64,000 nt of DNA from Rhodopseudomonas palustris (lineage in GTDB: Bacteria > Pseudomonadota > Alphaproteobacteria > Rhizobiales > Xanthobacteraceae), in assembly GCF_003031265.1 (NCBI RefSeq), contig NZ_CP019966.1, positions 3,410,001-3,474,000 on the forward strand, given 5' to 3'. Positions 29,075 to 38,727 of this stretch are shown piece by piece. A program made the position numbers and the translations under genes. Positions within the stretch are counted from its first letter, which is position 1. Every line of letters begins with the position of its first letter. The notes under the pieces are model-generated. The model was not told where the DNA came from and searched no databases. It saw only the letters and a program-made list of their open reading frames with translations.

Positions 29075-30376
29075 ATGCTGACCGATCGCCGCCCGATCCT
29101 GCTCGCCAACGCACGCCTGATCGACCCCTCACGCGACTTCGACGGCATCGGCGACGTGCTGATCGCCGACGGCGTGATCCGCGATGCCCGTCGCGGCATC
29201 GGTGCTGCCGGCGTTCCTGAGGGCACCGACATCATCAACTGCGCCGGCATGGTGGTCGCGCCCGGTCTGGTCGACATGCGCGCCTTCGTCGGCGAACCCG
29301 GCGCGAGCCACCGCGAGACCTTCGCATCCGCCAGCCAGGCCGCAGCCGCCGGCGGCATCACCACCATCGTCTGCCAGCCCAACACCAACCCGGTGATCGA
29401 CAATTCGGCGACGGTCGACTTCGTGATGCGCCGCGCCCGCGACACCGCGATCGTCAACATCCATCCGATGGCGGCCGTCACCAAGGGTCTGGCCGGCGCG
29501 GAGATGACAGAGATCGGTCTGCTGAAGGCCGCCGGCGCGGTGGCGTTCAGCGACGGTGACCTCAGCATCACCAACGCGCAGGTGATGCGCCGCGCGCTGA
29601 CCTACGCGCGCGATTTCGATGCGCTGATCGTGCACCACACCGAGGACCCCGACCTGGTCGGCGAAGGCGTGATGAACGAGGGGGAGTTTGCCACCCGGCT
29701 CGGCCTCGCCGGCATCCCCAACGCCGCCGAGACGGTGATGCTCGAGCGCGACATTCGCCTAGTGATGCTGACCGGCGGCCGCTACCACGCCGCGTCGCTG
29801 AGCTGCATCGAGTCGCTGGAGATCCTGCAGCGCGCCCGCGACCTTGGCCTGCCGGTGTCGGCGTCGGTTTCGATCAACCACGTTGCGCTGAACGAGAACG
29901 ACATCGGGCCGTATCGTACCTTCCTCAAGCTGGCGCCGCCGCTGCGCACCGAAGCCGACCGCAAGGCGCTGATCGCGGCGATCGCCTCCGGGCTGATCGA
30001 CGTGGTGATGTCGGATCACAATCCGCAGGACGTCGAGGTCAAGCGGCTGCCGTTCGCCGAAGCCGCCGACGGCGCGATCGGGCTGGAGACGATGCTGCCG
30101 GCCGGGTTGCGGCTGGTGCACGCCGGCGAACTGGACTTCCTGAGCCTGATCCGCGCGATGTCGACCCGTCCGGCCGAACTGCTCGGCCTGCCCGGCGGCA
30201 CGCTGCGCTCCGGTGCGCCCGCCGACCTGATCGTGATCGATCCCGACGTGCCGTGGCTGGTCGATCCGGACGAATTGAAATCGAAGTGCAAGAATACGCC
30301 GTTCGACGAAGCGCGGTTCTCCGGCCGGGTGACCCGCACCATCGTCGGCGGCCGCACCGTCTATGAGCATGTGTGA
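29075..30376 (+). CDS. dihydroorotase-like protein lacking metal ligands (PyrC'/PyrX type)
   Basis: A 433-residue amidohydrolase-fold protein directly after pyrB. True class I dihydroorotases have VDxHxHLREPG; here the segment reads VDMRAFVGEPG at 66-76, with Arg69 and Phe71 for the two metal His and Gly73 for the substrate Arg. The late TDHAPH becomes SDHNPQ (313-318), keeping Asp314 but losing the last His. It is therefore probably catalytically dead and serves as structural partner of PyrB, as PyrC' does in Pseudomonas. A real pyrC should exist elsewhere in the genome. Annotation as dihydroorotase would be misleading. Confidence 0.88.
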   Translation: MLTDRRPILLANARLIDPSRDFDGIGDVLIADGVIRDARRGIGAAGVPEGTDIINCAGMVVAPGLVDMRAFVGEPGASHRETFASASQAAAAGGITTIVCQPNTNPVIDNSATVDFVMRRARDTAIVNIHPMAAVTKGLAGAEMTEIGLLKAAGAVAFSDGDLSITNAQVMRRALTYARDFDALIVHHTEDPDLVGEGVMNEGEFATRLGLAGIPNAAETVMLERDIRLVMLTGGRYHAASLSCIESLEILQRARDLGLPVSASVSINHVALNENDIGPYRTFLKLAPPLRTEADRKALIAAIASGLIDVVMSDHNPQDVEVKRLPFAEAADGAIGLETMLPAGLRLVHAGELDFLSLIRAMSTRPAELLGLPGGTLRSGAPADLIVIDPDVPWLVDPDELKSKCKNTPFDEARFSGRVTRTIVGGRTVYEHV

Positions 30377-30422
30377 GATTTGAAGGCTGGTTGAGTCAGC
30401 CGCTTGAACTAGGCCTTTCGAT

Positions 30423-30509
30423 CCGTCATTGCGAGCGCAGCGAAGCAATCCAGAAATACCGAGCACAGAAATGGATTGCTTCGTCGCTTCGCTCCTCGCA
30501 ATGACCGGG
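30423..30509. repeat. interspersed palindromic repeat, copy 2
   Basis: The ~87-base element starts CCGTCATTGCGAGCGCAGCG and ends GCTCCTCGCAATGACCGGG, with AGCAATCCAG/ATGGATTGCT inside. It matches the outer arms of copy 1 nearly base for base and sits between the pyrC-like gene and plsY, which are in the same direction. Confidence 0.8.
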
Positions 30510-30553
30510 AGCGTCTGACTTTATTGCCGCGCTAGAGTGTTTGGAGAGTTGTG

Positions 30554-31162
30554 ATGATCGGGATCTACATCGCCGCGCTGGTGATTGGTTATCTGTTCGG
30601 CTCGATCCCGTTCGGCCTGATCCTCACCAAGATCGCCGGCACCCAGGATCTGCGCTCGATCGGCTCCGGCAATATCGGCGCCACAAACGTGCTGCGAACC
30701 GGCCGCAAGGGCCTCGCCGCCGCGACCCTGCTGCTCGATGCGCTGAAGGGCACCGCCGCCGTCATCCTCGCCGCCTATCTCGCCTCCGGCACCGATGCGA
30801 TCGCCGCCAACGCCGCGATGCTGGCGGCGCTCGGCGCCTTCCTCGGCCATCTGTTTCCGGTGTGGCTGAAGTTCAAAGGCGGCAAAGGCGTCGCCGTCTA
30901 TATCGGCGTACTGATCGGACTGTTCTGGCCGGCTGCGGTGGTGTTCTGCATCATGTGGCTAGCGACGGCCTTCACCTCCCGCTACTCGTCACTGTCGGCG
31001 CTGGTGGCGAGCTTCGTCACCCCGATCTTCCTGTGGTGGTTCGGCCACGACGCCCTCGCCTCGCTGTTCGCCGTGCTGACGCTGCTGCTGTTCTGGATGC
31101 ACCGTGAAAACATCATGCGGCTGCAGGCCGGCACCGAGAGCAAGATCGGCCAGAAGAAGTAA
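30554..31162 (+). CDS. plsY: acyl-phosphate:glycerol-3-phosphate acyltransferase
   Basis: PlsY makes lysophosphatidic acid from acyl-phosphate and glycerol-3-phosphate in the inner membrane, the first step of phospholipid synthesis. The 202 residues contain about five spans and the three conserved motifs: [14 protein letters not shown] then [30 protein letters not shown], and the later HREN element. ATG 30554 follows GGAG by seven bases; GTG 30551 is an alternative. A GCGCCCG/CGGGCGC hairpin at 31183-31207 follows the gene. Confidence 0.95.
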   Translation: MIGIYIAALVIGYLFGSIPFGLILTKIAGTQDLRSIGSGNIGATNVLRTGRKGLAAATLLLDALKGTAAVILAAYLASGTDAIAANAAMLAALGAFLGHLFPVWLKFKGGKGVAVYIGVLIGLFWPAAVVFCIMWLATAFTSRYSSLSALVASFVTPIFLWWFGHDALASLFAVLTLLLFWMHRENIMRLQAGTESKIGQKK

Positions 31163-31182
31163 GCGTCGCTCTTGTTCCGAAG

Positions 31183-31207
31183 GCGCCCGATCGCGCTGAG
31201 CGGGCGC
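31183..31207 (+). terminator. hairpin after plsY
   Basis: GCGCCCG (31183-31189) pairs with CGGGCGC (31201-31207) around an eleven-base loop, 20 bases after the plsY stop. No T run follows, so intrinsic termination is doubtful. Confidence 0.35.
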
Positions 31208-31291
31208 GATCAGATAATACCTCCAGCCGCGCTGTCGGCGACCTTGAACACACGTTAAAGTTGCGCAACACTGCCGCTCGCGGGGGCGGAT

Positions 31292-32428
31292 GTGGGCGAG
31301 CGTAGCAGCGATCAGGGGACGACCGTCCTCACCGAAGCGCAGCGAGTGGATTGGCTGCGGCTGATCCGGGCCGACAATGTCGGCCCTCGCACCTTCCGCT
31401 CGCTAATCAATCATTTCGGCTCGGCGCGCACTGCGCTGGAGCGGCTTCCTGAACTCGCCAGGCGCGGTGGCGCCGCGCGCGCGGGCCGGATTCCATCCGA
31501 GGACGAGGCACGGCGCGAGATTGAGGCCGGAAGGCGGATCGGCGTCGAGCTGGTCGCGCCGGGCGAGCCCGGCTACCCGCCGCGCCTCACCACAATCGAC
31601 GACGCGCCGCCGCTGCTCGGCGTTCATGCCCTGCCCGATGCGCTCGCCGTGATGGCGCGGCCGATGATCGCGATCGTCGGCTCTCGCAATGCCTCCGGCG
31701 CCGGCCTGAAATTCGCCGCGCAGCTCGCCGCCGATCTCGGCGCGAGCGGCTTCGTGGTGATCTCCGGGCTCGCCCGCGGCATCGATCAGGCGTCGCATCG
31801 GACGAGCCTGGCCAGCGGCACCGTCGCGGTCCTCGCCGGCGGTCACGATAAGATCTATCCGGCCGAGCACGAGGATCTGCTGCTCGATATCATCCAGGCA
31901 CGCGGCGCGGCGATCTCCGAGATGCCGCTCGGCCACGTCCCGCGCGGCAAGGATTTTCCCCGCCGCAACCGGCTGATTTCCGGCGCGGCCGTCGGCGTCG
32001 CGGTAATCGAGGCCGCCTATCGCTCAGGCTCGCTGATCACCGCTCGGCGCGCCGCAGATCAAGGCCGCGAGGTGTTCGCCGTCCCCGGCTCCCCGCTCGA
32101 CCCGCGCGCTGCCGGCACCAACGACCTGATCAAGCAAGGCGCGACGCTGATCACCTCGGCCGCCGACATCGTCGCGGCCGTCGCATCAATCCTGGAGCGG
32201 CCGCTGGAGATGCCCGGCCGCGAGCCGGAGCACGCTCCGCCCACCGGCGAGCCCGACGCCGGAGACCGTACCCGCATCCTGTCGCTGCTCGGCCCAAGTC
32301 CTGTGGGGATCGACGACCTGATCCGATTGAGCGGCATCGCACCGGCGGCGGTGCGCACCGTCCTGCTGGAGCTCGAACTCGCCGGAAGGCTAGAGCGCCA
32401 TGGCGGCGGGCTGGTGTCGCTGAGCTGA
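31292..32428 (+). CDS. dprA: DNA-processing protein DprA
   Basis: DprA loads RecA onto incoming single-stranded DNA in natural transformation. The 378-residue protein has an N-terminal SAM-like helical part ([25 protein letters not shown]), the Rossmann-like core with [33 protein letters not shown] and [10 protein letters not shown], and a C-terminal winged helix ([23 protein letters not shown]). The start is a GTG in a G-rich context with a weak ribosome site. Competence in this lineage is not well established, and no com genes are near. Confidence 0.93.
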   Translation: MGERSSDQGTTVLTEAQRVDWLRLIRADNVGPRTFRSLINHFGSARTALERLPELARRGGAARAGRIPSEDEARREIEAGRRIGVELVAPGEPGYPPRLTTIDDAPPLLGVHALPDALAVMARPMIAIVGSRNASGAGLKFAAQLAADLGASGFVVISGLARGIDQASHRTSLASGTVAVLAGGHDKIYPAEHEDLLLDIIQARGAAISEMPLGHVPRGKDFPRRNRLISGAAVGVAVIEAAYRSGSLITARRAADQGREVFAVPGSPLDPRAAGTNDLIKQGATLITSAADIVAAVASILERPLEMPGREPEHAPPTGEPDAGDRTRILSLLGPSPVGIDDLIRLSGIAPAAVRTVLLELELAGRLERHGGGLVSLS

Positions 32429-32571
32429 GGCAAACGCCTTCCAAAAAAGCCAACGGCCCGAAGCGGTGAGCCTCGAGCCATTGTCCAGGAGCGGACGTAC
32501 ATCCGGCCCGCTCCGACGTTCGAATCGTGAACTGGTTCGGTTAATTAGACGTAAACTGCAACCGCCTCGTG

Positions 32572-32597
32572 ACAGCGTCGGCATTGGCCGACGCTGT
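32572..32597. terminator. perfect 11-base hairpin between convergent genes
   Basis: ACAGCGTCGGC (32572-32582) and GCCGACGCTGT (32587-32597) are exact complements around ATTG. It lies between the ends of dprA and the leftward 71-residue gene, which fits a shared terminator, although neither side has a T run. Confidence 0.45.
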
Positions 32598-32684
32598 ACT
32601 GCCGAACGGCCCCCACAGAACCTCACCTAAGATCTGAGACCAGACTGAAGACCCCCGCCGGATCAGCAGGATCAGGGAACTTGT

Positions 32685-32900
32685 TCACTCGGTGCTGGAA
32701 TTGCGCCGCCGGCGAACGATCGCCCGGGCCTCCATCCGCGCCATGTCGAGCAGGTAACAGAGAGTGTCGAGGCGATGCGCCTGGGCGACCTGAATCAGTT
32801 GACCTGTCGCTTCTGACAGGTATTGGGCTGCTTCCACGGGGCCGCCGTCGCCGGGACGGGTGTAACGGGAGCTCTTCTTGCTGTCGGACGGCGGTGACAT
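32685..32900 (-). CDS. small conserved protein of unknown function
   Basis: A 71-residue protein: MSPPSDSKKSSRYTRPGDGG, then an amphipathic helical part PVEAAQYLSEATGQLIQVAQAHRLDTLCYLLDMARMEARAIVRRRR. The pattern of a short charged leader and one or two helices is seen in small hypothetical proteins located before topA in relatives, from memory. AGGA stands 11 bases upstream of ATG 32900; the frame is open 26 codons further. No function can be given. It is divergent from topA. Confidence 0.7.
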   Translation of the reverse strand: MSPPSDSKKSSRYTRPGDGGPVEAAQYLSEATGQLIQVAQAHRLDTLCYLLDMARMEARAIVRRRRNSSTE

Positions 32901-33146
32901 TGGGGCACCATTCCTGGCGGAATCGATCCACTCCAAAATAGATGGATGAAGAGCGATATACACGCATAGGTTGTGCATCTCTAGGTTTATGTTTTGTGAA
33001 TTTCAGGCCCAGGTGGTCGGAAGATGTGGCGTCCTGCCCGAGCGGCGATTTGACAGCGCCCCTGTCACCACCCATGTTCCGGGCAATCTGGCCGGCGCGA
33101 GTCTCGCAGACCGGCCTTTTTCTCTTCATCTGATGCTTGGAATGCG

Positions 33147-35882
33147 ATGAACCTCGTCATTGTCGAGTCGCCCGCGAAGGCCAAGACGATCAACAAATAT
33201 CTCGGCTCGTCCTACGAGGTTCTGGCCTCGTTCGGGCACGTGCGCGACTTGCCGGCGAAGAACGGATCGGTCGACCCGGACGCCGACTTCCAAATGATCT
33301 GGGAAGTCGACCCGAAAGCCGCGAGCCGGCTCAACGACATCGCCAAAGCTCTGAAGAGTGCGGACAAGCTGATCCTCGCCACCGACCCTGATCGCGAGGG
33401 TGAGGCGATCTCCTGGCACGTGCTGGAGGTGATGAAGCAGAAGCGTGCGCTCAAGGACCAACAGGTCGAGCGCGTCGTGTTCAACGCCATCACCAAGCAG
33501 TCGGTCACCGACGCGATGAAGCACCCACGCCAGATCGACGGCGCTCTGGTCGACGCCTACATGGCGCGCCGGGCGCTCGACTATCTGGTCGGCTTTACCC
33601 TCTCCCCCGTGCTGTGGCGCAAGCTGCCGGGCGCGCGGTCCGCCGGCCGTGTGCAGTCGGTGGCGCTGCGCCTGGTGTGCGACCGCGAAACGGAAATCGA
33701 GAAGTTCGTCCCCCGCGAGTACTGGTCGCTGATCGCCACCCTGGCGACGCCGCGCGGCGAGACCTTCGAGGCCCGCCTGGTCGGCGCCGACGGCAGGAAG
33801 ATCCAGCGGCTCGACATCGGCACGGGCGCCGAGGCCGAAGACTTCAAGAAGGCAATCGAGGCGGCGAACTTCCGGGTCGCCACCGTCGAAGCCAAGCCGG
33901 CGCGCCGCAACCCCTACGCGCCGTTCACCACCTCGACGCTGCAGCAGGAAGCCAGCCGCAAGCTCGGCTTCCCGCCGGCCCACACCATGCGGGTGGCGCA
34001 GCGGCTGTACGAAGGTGTCGATATCGGCGGCGAGACCGTCGGACTCATTACTTATATGCGTACCGACGGTGTGCAGATCGATCCGTCCGCCATCACCCAG
34101 GCGCGCAAGGTGATCGCCGAGGATTTCGGCAGCGCCTATGTGCCGGAAGCGCCGCGCCAATACACCGCCAAGGCCAAGAACGCACAGGAAGCCCACGAAG
34201 CGATCCGCCCAACCGACCTGTCGCGCCGGCCGTCCGACGTCAGCCGCAACCTCGATTCCGACCAGGCCCGGTTGTACGAACTGATCTGGATCCGCACCGT
34301 CGCCAGCCAGATGGAGTCCGCCGAGCTGGAGCGCACCACCGTCGACATCGAGGCGAAAGCCGGGTCGCGCTTGCTGGAGCTGCGCGCCACCGGCCAGGTG
34401 GTGAAGTTCGATGGCTTCCTCGCCGCCTATCAGGAAGGCCGCGACGACGATTCCGAGGACGAGGATTCCCGCCGCCTCCCCGCGATGACCGAGAACGAGG
34501 CGCTGAAGCGCGAGACCCTCGCCGTCACGCAGCATTTCACCGAACCGCCGCCGCGGTTTTCCGAAGCCTCGCTGGTGAAGCGGATGGAAGAGCTCGGAAT
34601 CGGCCGGCCCTCGACCTATGCCTCCATTCTGCAGGTACTGAAGGATCGCGGCTACGTCCGGCTGGAAAAGAAGCGGCTACATGGCGAGGACAAGGGCCGC
34701 GTCGTGGTCGCGTTCCTGGAGAGCTTCTTCACCCGCTACGTCGAATACGACTTCACCGCCGGGCTCGAAGAAGACCTCGACCGCATCTCCAATAATGAAG
34801 TGTCCTGGAAACAGGTGCTGAGCGACTTCTGGCGCGACTTCATCGGCGCGGTCGACGAGATCAAGGACCTGCGCGTCGCCCAGGTGCTCGACGTGCTCGA
34901 CGAGATGCTCGGCCCGCACATCTATCCGGCGCGCGAGGACGGCGGCGATCCGCGGCAGTGCCCGAGCTGCGGCACCGGCAAGCTCAATCTGAAAGCCGGC
35001 AAATTCGGCGCCTTCGTCGGTTGCTCGAACTATCCGGAATGCCGCTACACCCGGCCGCTCGCTTCCGACAGCGCCGGGGATGCCGATCGTGTGCTCGGCA
35101 CCGATCCCGACAGCGGCCTCGAGGTCGCGGTGAAGTCCGGCCGGTTCGGCCCCTACATCCAGCTCGGCGAGGCCAAGGACTACGCCGAGGGCGAAAAGCC
35201 GAAGCGGGCCGGCATCCCGAAGGGCACCTCGCCGTCCGACGTCGATCTCGAAATGGCGCTGAAGCTGCTCGCGTTGCCACGCGAAGTCGGCAAGCACCCG
35301 GAGACCGGCCAGCCGATCAAGGCCGGCATCGGCCGGTTCGGGCCCTATGTGCAGCACGAAAAGACCTACGCCAGCCTCGAGGCCGGCGACGATGTGCACA
35401 CCATCGGCCTCAATCGCGCGGTGACGCTGATCGCCGAGAAAATCGCCAAGGGCCCGAGCAAGCGGCGGTTCGGCTCCGATCCCGGCAAGGCGCTCGGCGA
35501 TCATCCGAGCCTCGGTGCCGTCGCTGTGAAGAAGGGCCGCTACGGTGCGTACGTCACCGCCGGCGGCGTCAACGCGACGATCCCTTCCGACAAAACCGAA
35601 GACACCATCACCCTGCCCGAAGCGATCGCGCTGCTCGACGAGCGCGCCGCCAAGGGCGGCGGCAAGGCCAAGAAGGCGCCGGCCAAGAAAGCCGCGGCCA
35701 AAAAGGCCGATGCCGACGGTGAAGCCAAGCCCGCGAAAAAGGCGGCTGCCAAGAAGGCCAAGCCGAAAGCTGAAGGCGCCGCCGCCAGCAAGGCGCGCGC
35801 GCCTGTCGCCGCAAAGACAGCAGCGAAGAAGGCCGCCGAGCCTAAAGACGCGGCCAAGGGTAGCGCCGCCAAGAACGGATAG
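33147..35882 (+). CDS. topA: DNA topoisomerase I
   Basis: TopA relaxes negative supercoils by a single-strand passage mechanism. The 911-residue protein has the TOPRIM metal motif TDPDREGEAISW at 79-90, the active-site Tyr303 in LITYMRTDG, a C4 zinc finger (CPSCGTGKL to CSNYPEC near 605-632), several topoisomerase C-terminal repeats (SGRFGPYIQLGE, IGRFGPYVQHE, KGRYGAYVTAGG), and a Lys/Ala-rich tail of about 65 residues (KKAPAKKAAAKK type). It is the first gene of an operon with rnr, whose GTG lies two bases after the topA stop. Confidence 0.98.
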   Translation: MNLVIVESPAKAKTINKYLGSSYEVLASFGHVRDLPAKNGSVDPDADFQMIWEVDPKAASRLNDIAKALKSADKLILATDPDREGEAISWHVLEVMKQKRALKDQQVERVVFNAITKQSVTDAMKHPRQIDGALVDAYMARRALDYLVGFTLSPVLWRKLPGARSAGRVQSVALRLVCDRETEIEKFVPREYWSLIATLATPRGETFEARLVGADGRKIQRLDIGTGAEAEDFKKAIEAANFRVATVEAKPARRNPYAPFTTSTLQQEASRKLGFPPAHTMRVAQRLYEGVDIGGETVGLITYMRTDGVQIDPSAITQARKVIAEDFGSAYVPEAPRQYTAKAKNAQEAHEAIRPTDLSRRPSDVSRNLDSDQARLYELIWIRTVASQMESAELERTTVDIEAKAGSRLLELRATGQVVKFDGFLAAYQEGRDDDSEDEDSRRLPAMTENEALKRETLAVTQHFTEPPPRFSEASLVKRMEELGIGRPSTYASILQVLKDRGYVRLEKKRLHGEDKGRVVVAFLESFFTRYVEYDFTAGLEEDLDRISNNEVSWKQVLSDFWRDFIGAVDEIKDLRVAQVLDVLDEMLGPHIYPAREDGGDPRQCPSCGTGKLNLKAGKFGAFVGCSNYPECRYTRPLASDSAGDADRVLGTDPDSGLEVAVKSGRFGPYIQLGEAKDYAEGEKPKRAGIPKGTSPSDVDLEMALKLLALPREVGKHPETGQPIKAGIGRFGPYVQHEKTYASLEAGDDVHTIGLNRAVTLIAEKIAKGPSKRRFGSDPGKALGDHPSLGAVAVKKGRYGAYVTAGGVNATIPSDKTEDTITLPEAIALLDERAAKGGGKAKKAPAKKAAAKKADADGEAKPAKKAAAKKAKPKAEGAAASKARAPVAAKTAAKKAAEPKDAAKGSAAKNG

Positions 35883-35884
35883 AT

Positions 35885-38230
35885 GTGAGCAAGCCGCGCG
35901 ACGCGAAGTTTCCGGACAAGGCCACTCTCCTCGCCTTCATCCGTGCCCACCCCGGCAAGGTCGGGACCCGGGAGATCGCGCGCGAATACGGCCTGAAGAA
36001 TGCCGATCGCGCCGAGCTGAAGCGCATGCTGCGCGAGCTCGCCGACGGCGGCAGTATTCGCAAGAGCGGCCGCCGCAAGGTGTCGGAGCCCGCCACGCTG
36101 CCACCGACCCTGCTCGCCGATATCGTCTCGCGCGACGCCGACGGCGAACTGATCGCCACCCCGTCCGAATGGGACGAGCAGGACGGCGACGCGCCGAAGA
36201 TCCGCATCCATACGCCGCGCCGGATCAAGCCCGGCACCGCAGCAGGCGTTGGTGATCGCGCGCTGTTGCATGTCGAGACCGCCGATCCGCGCGAGGCCGG
36301 CCCCGCTTATGTCGGCCGTGTCATCCGTGTCCTCGAGCGCGGCAAGGCCCGTATCCTCGGCATCTTCCGCGCGCTGCCGCAAGGTGGCGGCCGGATGGTG
36401 CCGGTCGACAAGAAGCAGGCCGGCCGCGAACTCAACATCGCGGCGCACGATGCCGGCGGCGCGCAGGATGGCGATCTCGTCAGCGTCGACCTGATCCGCA
36501 CCCGCGGCTATGGCCTCGCCTCAGGCCGCGTCAAGGAACGGCTCGGTTCGCTGGCCAGCGAAAAGGCGATCAGCCTGATCGCGATCCACACCCACGATAT
36601 CCCGCAGGAATTCTCTACCTCCGCGATCCGCGAGTCCGAAGCCGCGGAGCCGGCGACGCTGAAGGGCCGCGAAGACTGGCGCGATCTGCCACTGGTGACG
36701 ATCGATCCGCCCGACGCCAAGGACCACGACGACGCCGTCCACGCCGAGCCTGATCCGGATCCGAACAACAAAGGCGGCGTCATCCTGCATGTCGCGATCG
36801 CCGACGTCGCTTACTACGTGCGCCCCGGCTCGGCACTCGACCGCGACGCGCTGCGCCGCGGCAATTCGGTGTACTTTCCCGACCGCGTCGTGCCGATGCT
36901 GCCGGAGCGGATCTCCAACGATCTGTGTTCGCTGAAGCCGGGCGACGCGCGCGGCGCTCTTGCCGTCCGCATGGTGATCGACGCGCAGGGGCACAAGCGC
37001 TCGCATTCGTTCCACCGCGTGCTGATGCGCTCGGCGGCAAAGCTGAGCTACGCACAGGCCCAGGCCGCGATCGACGGCAAGCCCGACGACATCACCGGCC
37101 CGCTGCTCGAAACCATCCTGAAGCCGCTTTACGAAGCCTACGCGGTGGTGAAGCGCGGCCGTGACGAGCGCGATCCGCTCGACCTCGATCTGCCCGAGCG
37201 CAAGATCATCCTGAAGCCGGACGGCACTGTCGACCGCGTCATCGTGCCGGAGCGGCTCGACGCGCACCGGCTGATCGAGGAGTTCATGATCCTCGCCAAC
37301 GTCGCAGCCGCCGAGATGTTGGAGAAGAAGGCGCTGCCGCTGATCTACCGGGTTCACGATGAGCCCAGCGTCGAGAAGGTCCACAACCTCGTCGACTTCC
37401 TGAAGACGCTCGATCTGTCGTTCGCCAAGCAAGGTGCGCTGCGGCCGGCGCAGTTCAACCGCATTCTGGCGATGGTCAAAGGCGAGGATTCCGAGCCGCT
37501 GGTCAACGAGGTGGTGCTGCGGTCGCAGGCGCAAGCCGAGTATGCCGCCGAGAATTATGGCCACTTCGGCCTCAATCTGCGTCGCTACGCACACTTCACC
37601 TCGCCGATCCGCCGCTACGCCGATCTCGTGGTGCATCGCGCGCTGATCCGCGCGCTCGATCTCGGCGACGGCGCGCTGCCGCCGAGCGAGACCACCGAGA
37701 CGCTGGCGGAAGTCGCCGCGCAGATCTCGCTTACCGAGCGGCGCGCGATGAAGGCCGAGCGCGAGACGGTCGACCGGCTGATCGCGCATCATCTCGCCGA
37801 CCGGATCGGCGCCACGTTCCAGGGCCGCGTCTCCGGCGTCACCAAGGCCGGCCTGTTCGTCAAGCTGAGCGACACCGGCGCTGACGGGCTAATCCCGATC
37901 CGCTCGCTCGGCGACGAGTATTACAACTACGACGAAACCCGCCATGCGCTCATCGGCTCGCGCAGCGGGGCCATGCACCGGCTGGGGGATGTGGTCGACG
38001 TCAAGCTGGTGGAAGCTGCACCGGTGGCCGGCGCGCTGCGGTTCGAGCTGGTGAGCAACGCCAGCGTCGAATTCACGCACCGCAAGACTGCACGCAAGAC
38101 CAAGGGGAAGAGCAAGGCCAAGCTGAAAACCGAGAACGGCAAGACGGCGCGCGCCAAGCCCGGACGGGTGAAGCCGCGAAAAACCGCCAAGCCGAAACAA
38201 AAAACCAAGTCCGGGAGAGGAAAACGCTGA
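35885..38230 (+). CDS. rnr: ribonuclease R
   Basis: RNase R is a processive 3'-5' exoribonuclease that degrades structured RNA. The 781-residue protein has an N-terminal winged-helix part (TLLAFIRAHPGKVGTREIAREYG), cold-shock-like domains, the RNB catalytic core with four acidic metal ligands in DPPDAKDHDDAVHA near residues 275-286, FTSPIRRYADLVVHRAL, an S1 domain (FQGRVSGVTKAGLFVKLSDTGADG) and a Lys-rich tail. It begins with GTG two bases after topA and its TGA overlaps the ATG of the DUF983 gene by one base, so the three are translationally linked. Confidence 0.97.
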   Translation: MSKPRDAKFPDKATLLAFIRAHPGKVGTREIAREYGLKNADRAELKRMLRELADGGSIRKSGRRKVSEPATLPPTLLADIVSRDADGELIATPSEWDEQDGDAPKIRIHTPRRIKPGTAAGVGDRALLHVETADPREAGPAYVGRVIRVLERGKARILGIFRALPQGGGRMVPVDKKQAGRELNIAAHDAGGAQDGDLVSVDLIRTRGYGLASGRVKERLGSLASEKAISLIAIHTHDIPQEFSTSAIRESEAAEPATLKGREDWRDLPLVTIDPPDAKDHDDAVHAEPDPDPNNKGGVILHVAIADVAYYVRPGSALDRDALRRGNSVYFPDRVVPMLPERISNDLCSLKPGDARGALAVRMVIDAQGHKRSHSFHRVLMRSAAKLSYAQAQAAIDGKPDDITGPLLETILKPLYEAYAVVKRGRDERDPLDLDLPERKIILKPDGTVDRVIVPERLDAHRLIEEFMILANVAAAEMLEKKALPLIYRVHDEPSVEKVHNLVDFLKTLDLSFAKQGALRPAQFNRILAMVKGEDSEPLVNEVVLRSQAQAEYAAENYGHFGLNLRRYAHFTSPIRRYADLVVHRALIRALDLGDGALPPSETTETLAEVAAQISLTERRAMKAERETVDRLIAHHLADRIGATFQGRVSGVTKAGLFVKLSDTGADGLIPIRSLGDEYYNYDETRHALIGSRSGAMHRLGDVVDVKLVEAAPVAGALRFELVSNASVEFTHRKTARKTKGKSKAKLKTENGKTARAKPGRVKPRKTAKPKQKTKSGRGKR

Positions 38231-38658
38231 TGAGCACGCTGACCCGCGAGCCGATCGTCTGGCCTCCGCAATCCGCCCCGTCGCAGCAGCGCAACGTCTG
38301 GCAGGCGATGTGGCGTGGCTTCCGCGGCCGCTGCCCGAACTGCGGCGAAGGCCGGATGTTTCGCGCGTTCCTCAAGACCGCTGACAGCTGCACACAGTGC
38401 GGCCAGGACTTCACCGGCCACCGTGCCGACGACCTTCCCGCTTATCTTGTAATCGTCATCGTCGGCCACATCGTGGTGCCGATCGCGCTGTCGATCGAGA
38501 CGCATTACGCGCCGCCGGTGGAATTGCAGCTGGCGATCTACCTGCCTTTCACCCTGCTGGCTTCGCTGCTATTGCTGCAGCCGGTCAAAGGCGCCGTGGT
38601 CGGATTGCAATGGGCATTCCGGATGCACGGCTTCGACGAGACCAACCCGGACCACTGA
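38230..38658 (+). CDS. DUF983 zinc-ribbon membrane protein
   Basis: The 142-residue protein starts with a cytoplasmic segment holding two CxxC pairs (Cys35/Cys38 in RCPNCGEGRMF, Cys54/Cys57 in SCTQCG), followed by FTGHRADDLPAYLVIVIVGHIVVPI and two transmembrane helices. This is the DUF983 pattern found widely in alphaproteobacteria. The cysteines probably bind zinc. The function is unknown. Overlap of its start codon with the rnr stop makes cotranscription certain in practice; whether it has an RNA-linked role is speculation. Confidence 0.88.
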   Translation: MSTLTREPIVWPPQSAPSQQRNVWQAMWRGFRGRCPNCGEGRMFRAFLKTADSCTQCGQDFTGHRADDLPAYLVIVIVGHIVVPIALSIETHYAPPVELQLAIYLPFTLLASLLLLQPVKGAVVGLQWAFRMHGFDETNPDH

Positions 38659-38727
38659 CGGCGCGATTCCCACGCGGCGGCACAACGACGAACAACAACA
38701 CCAACAAGAAACGACAACGGGAGCGAT

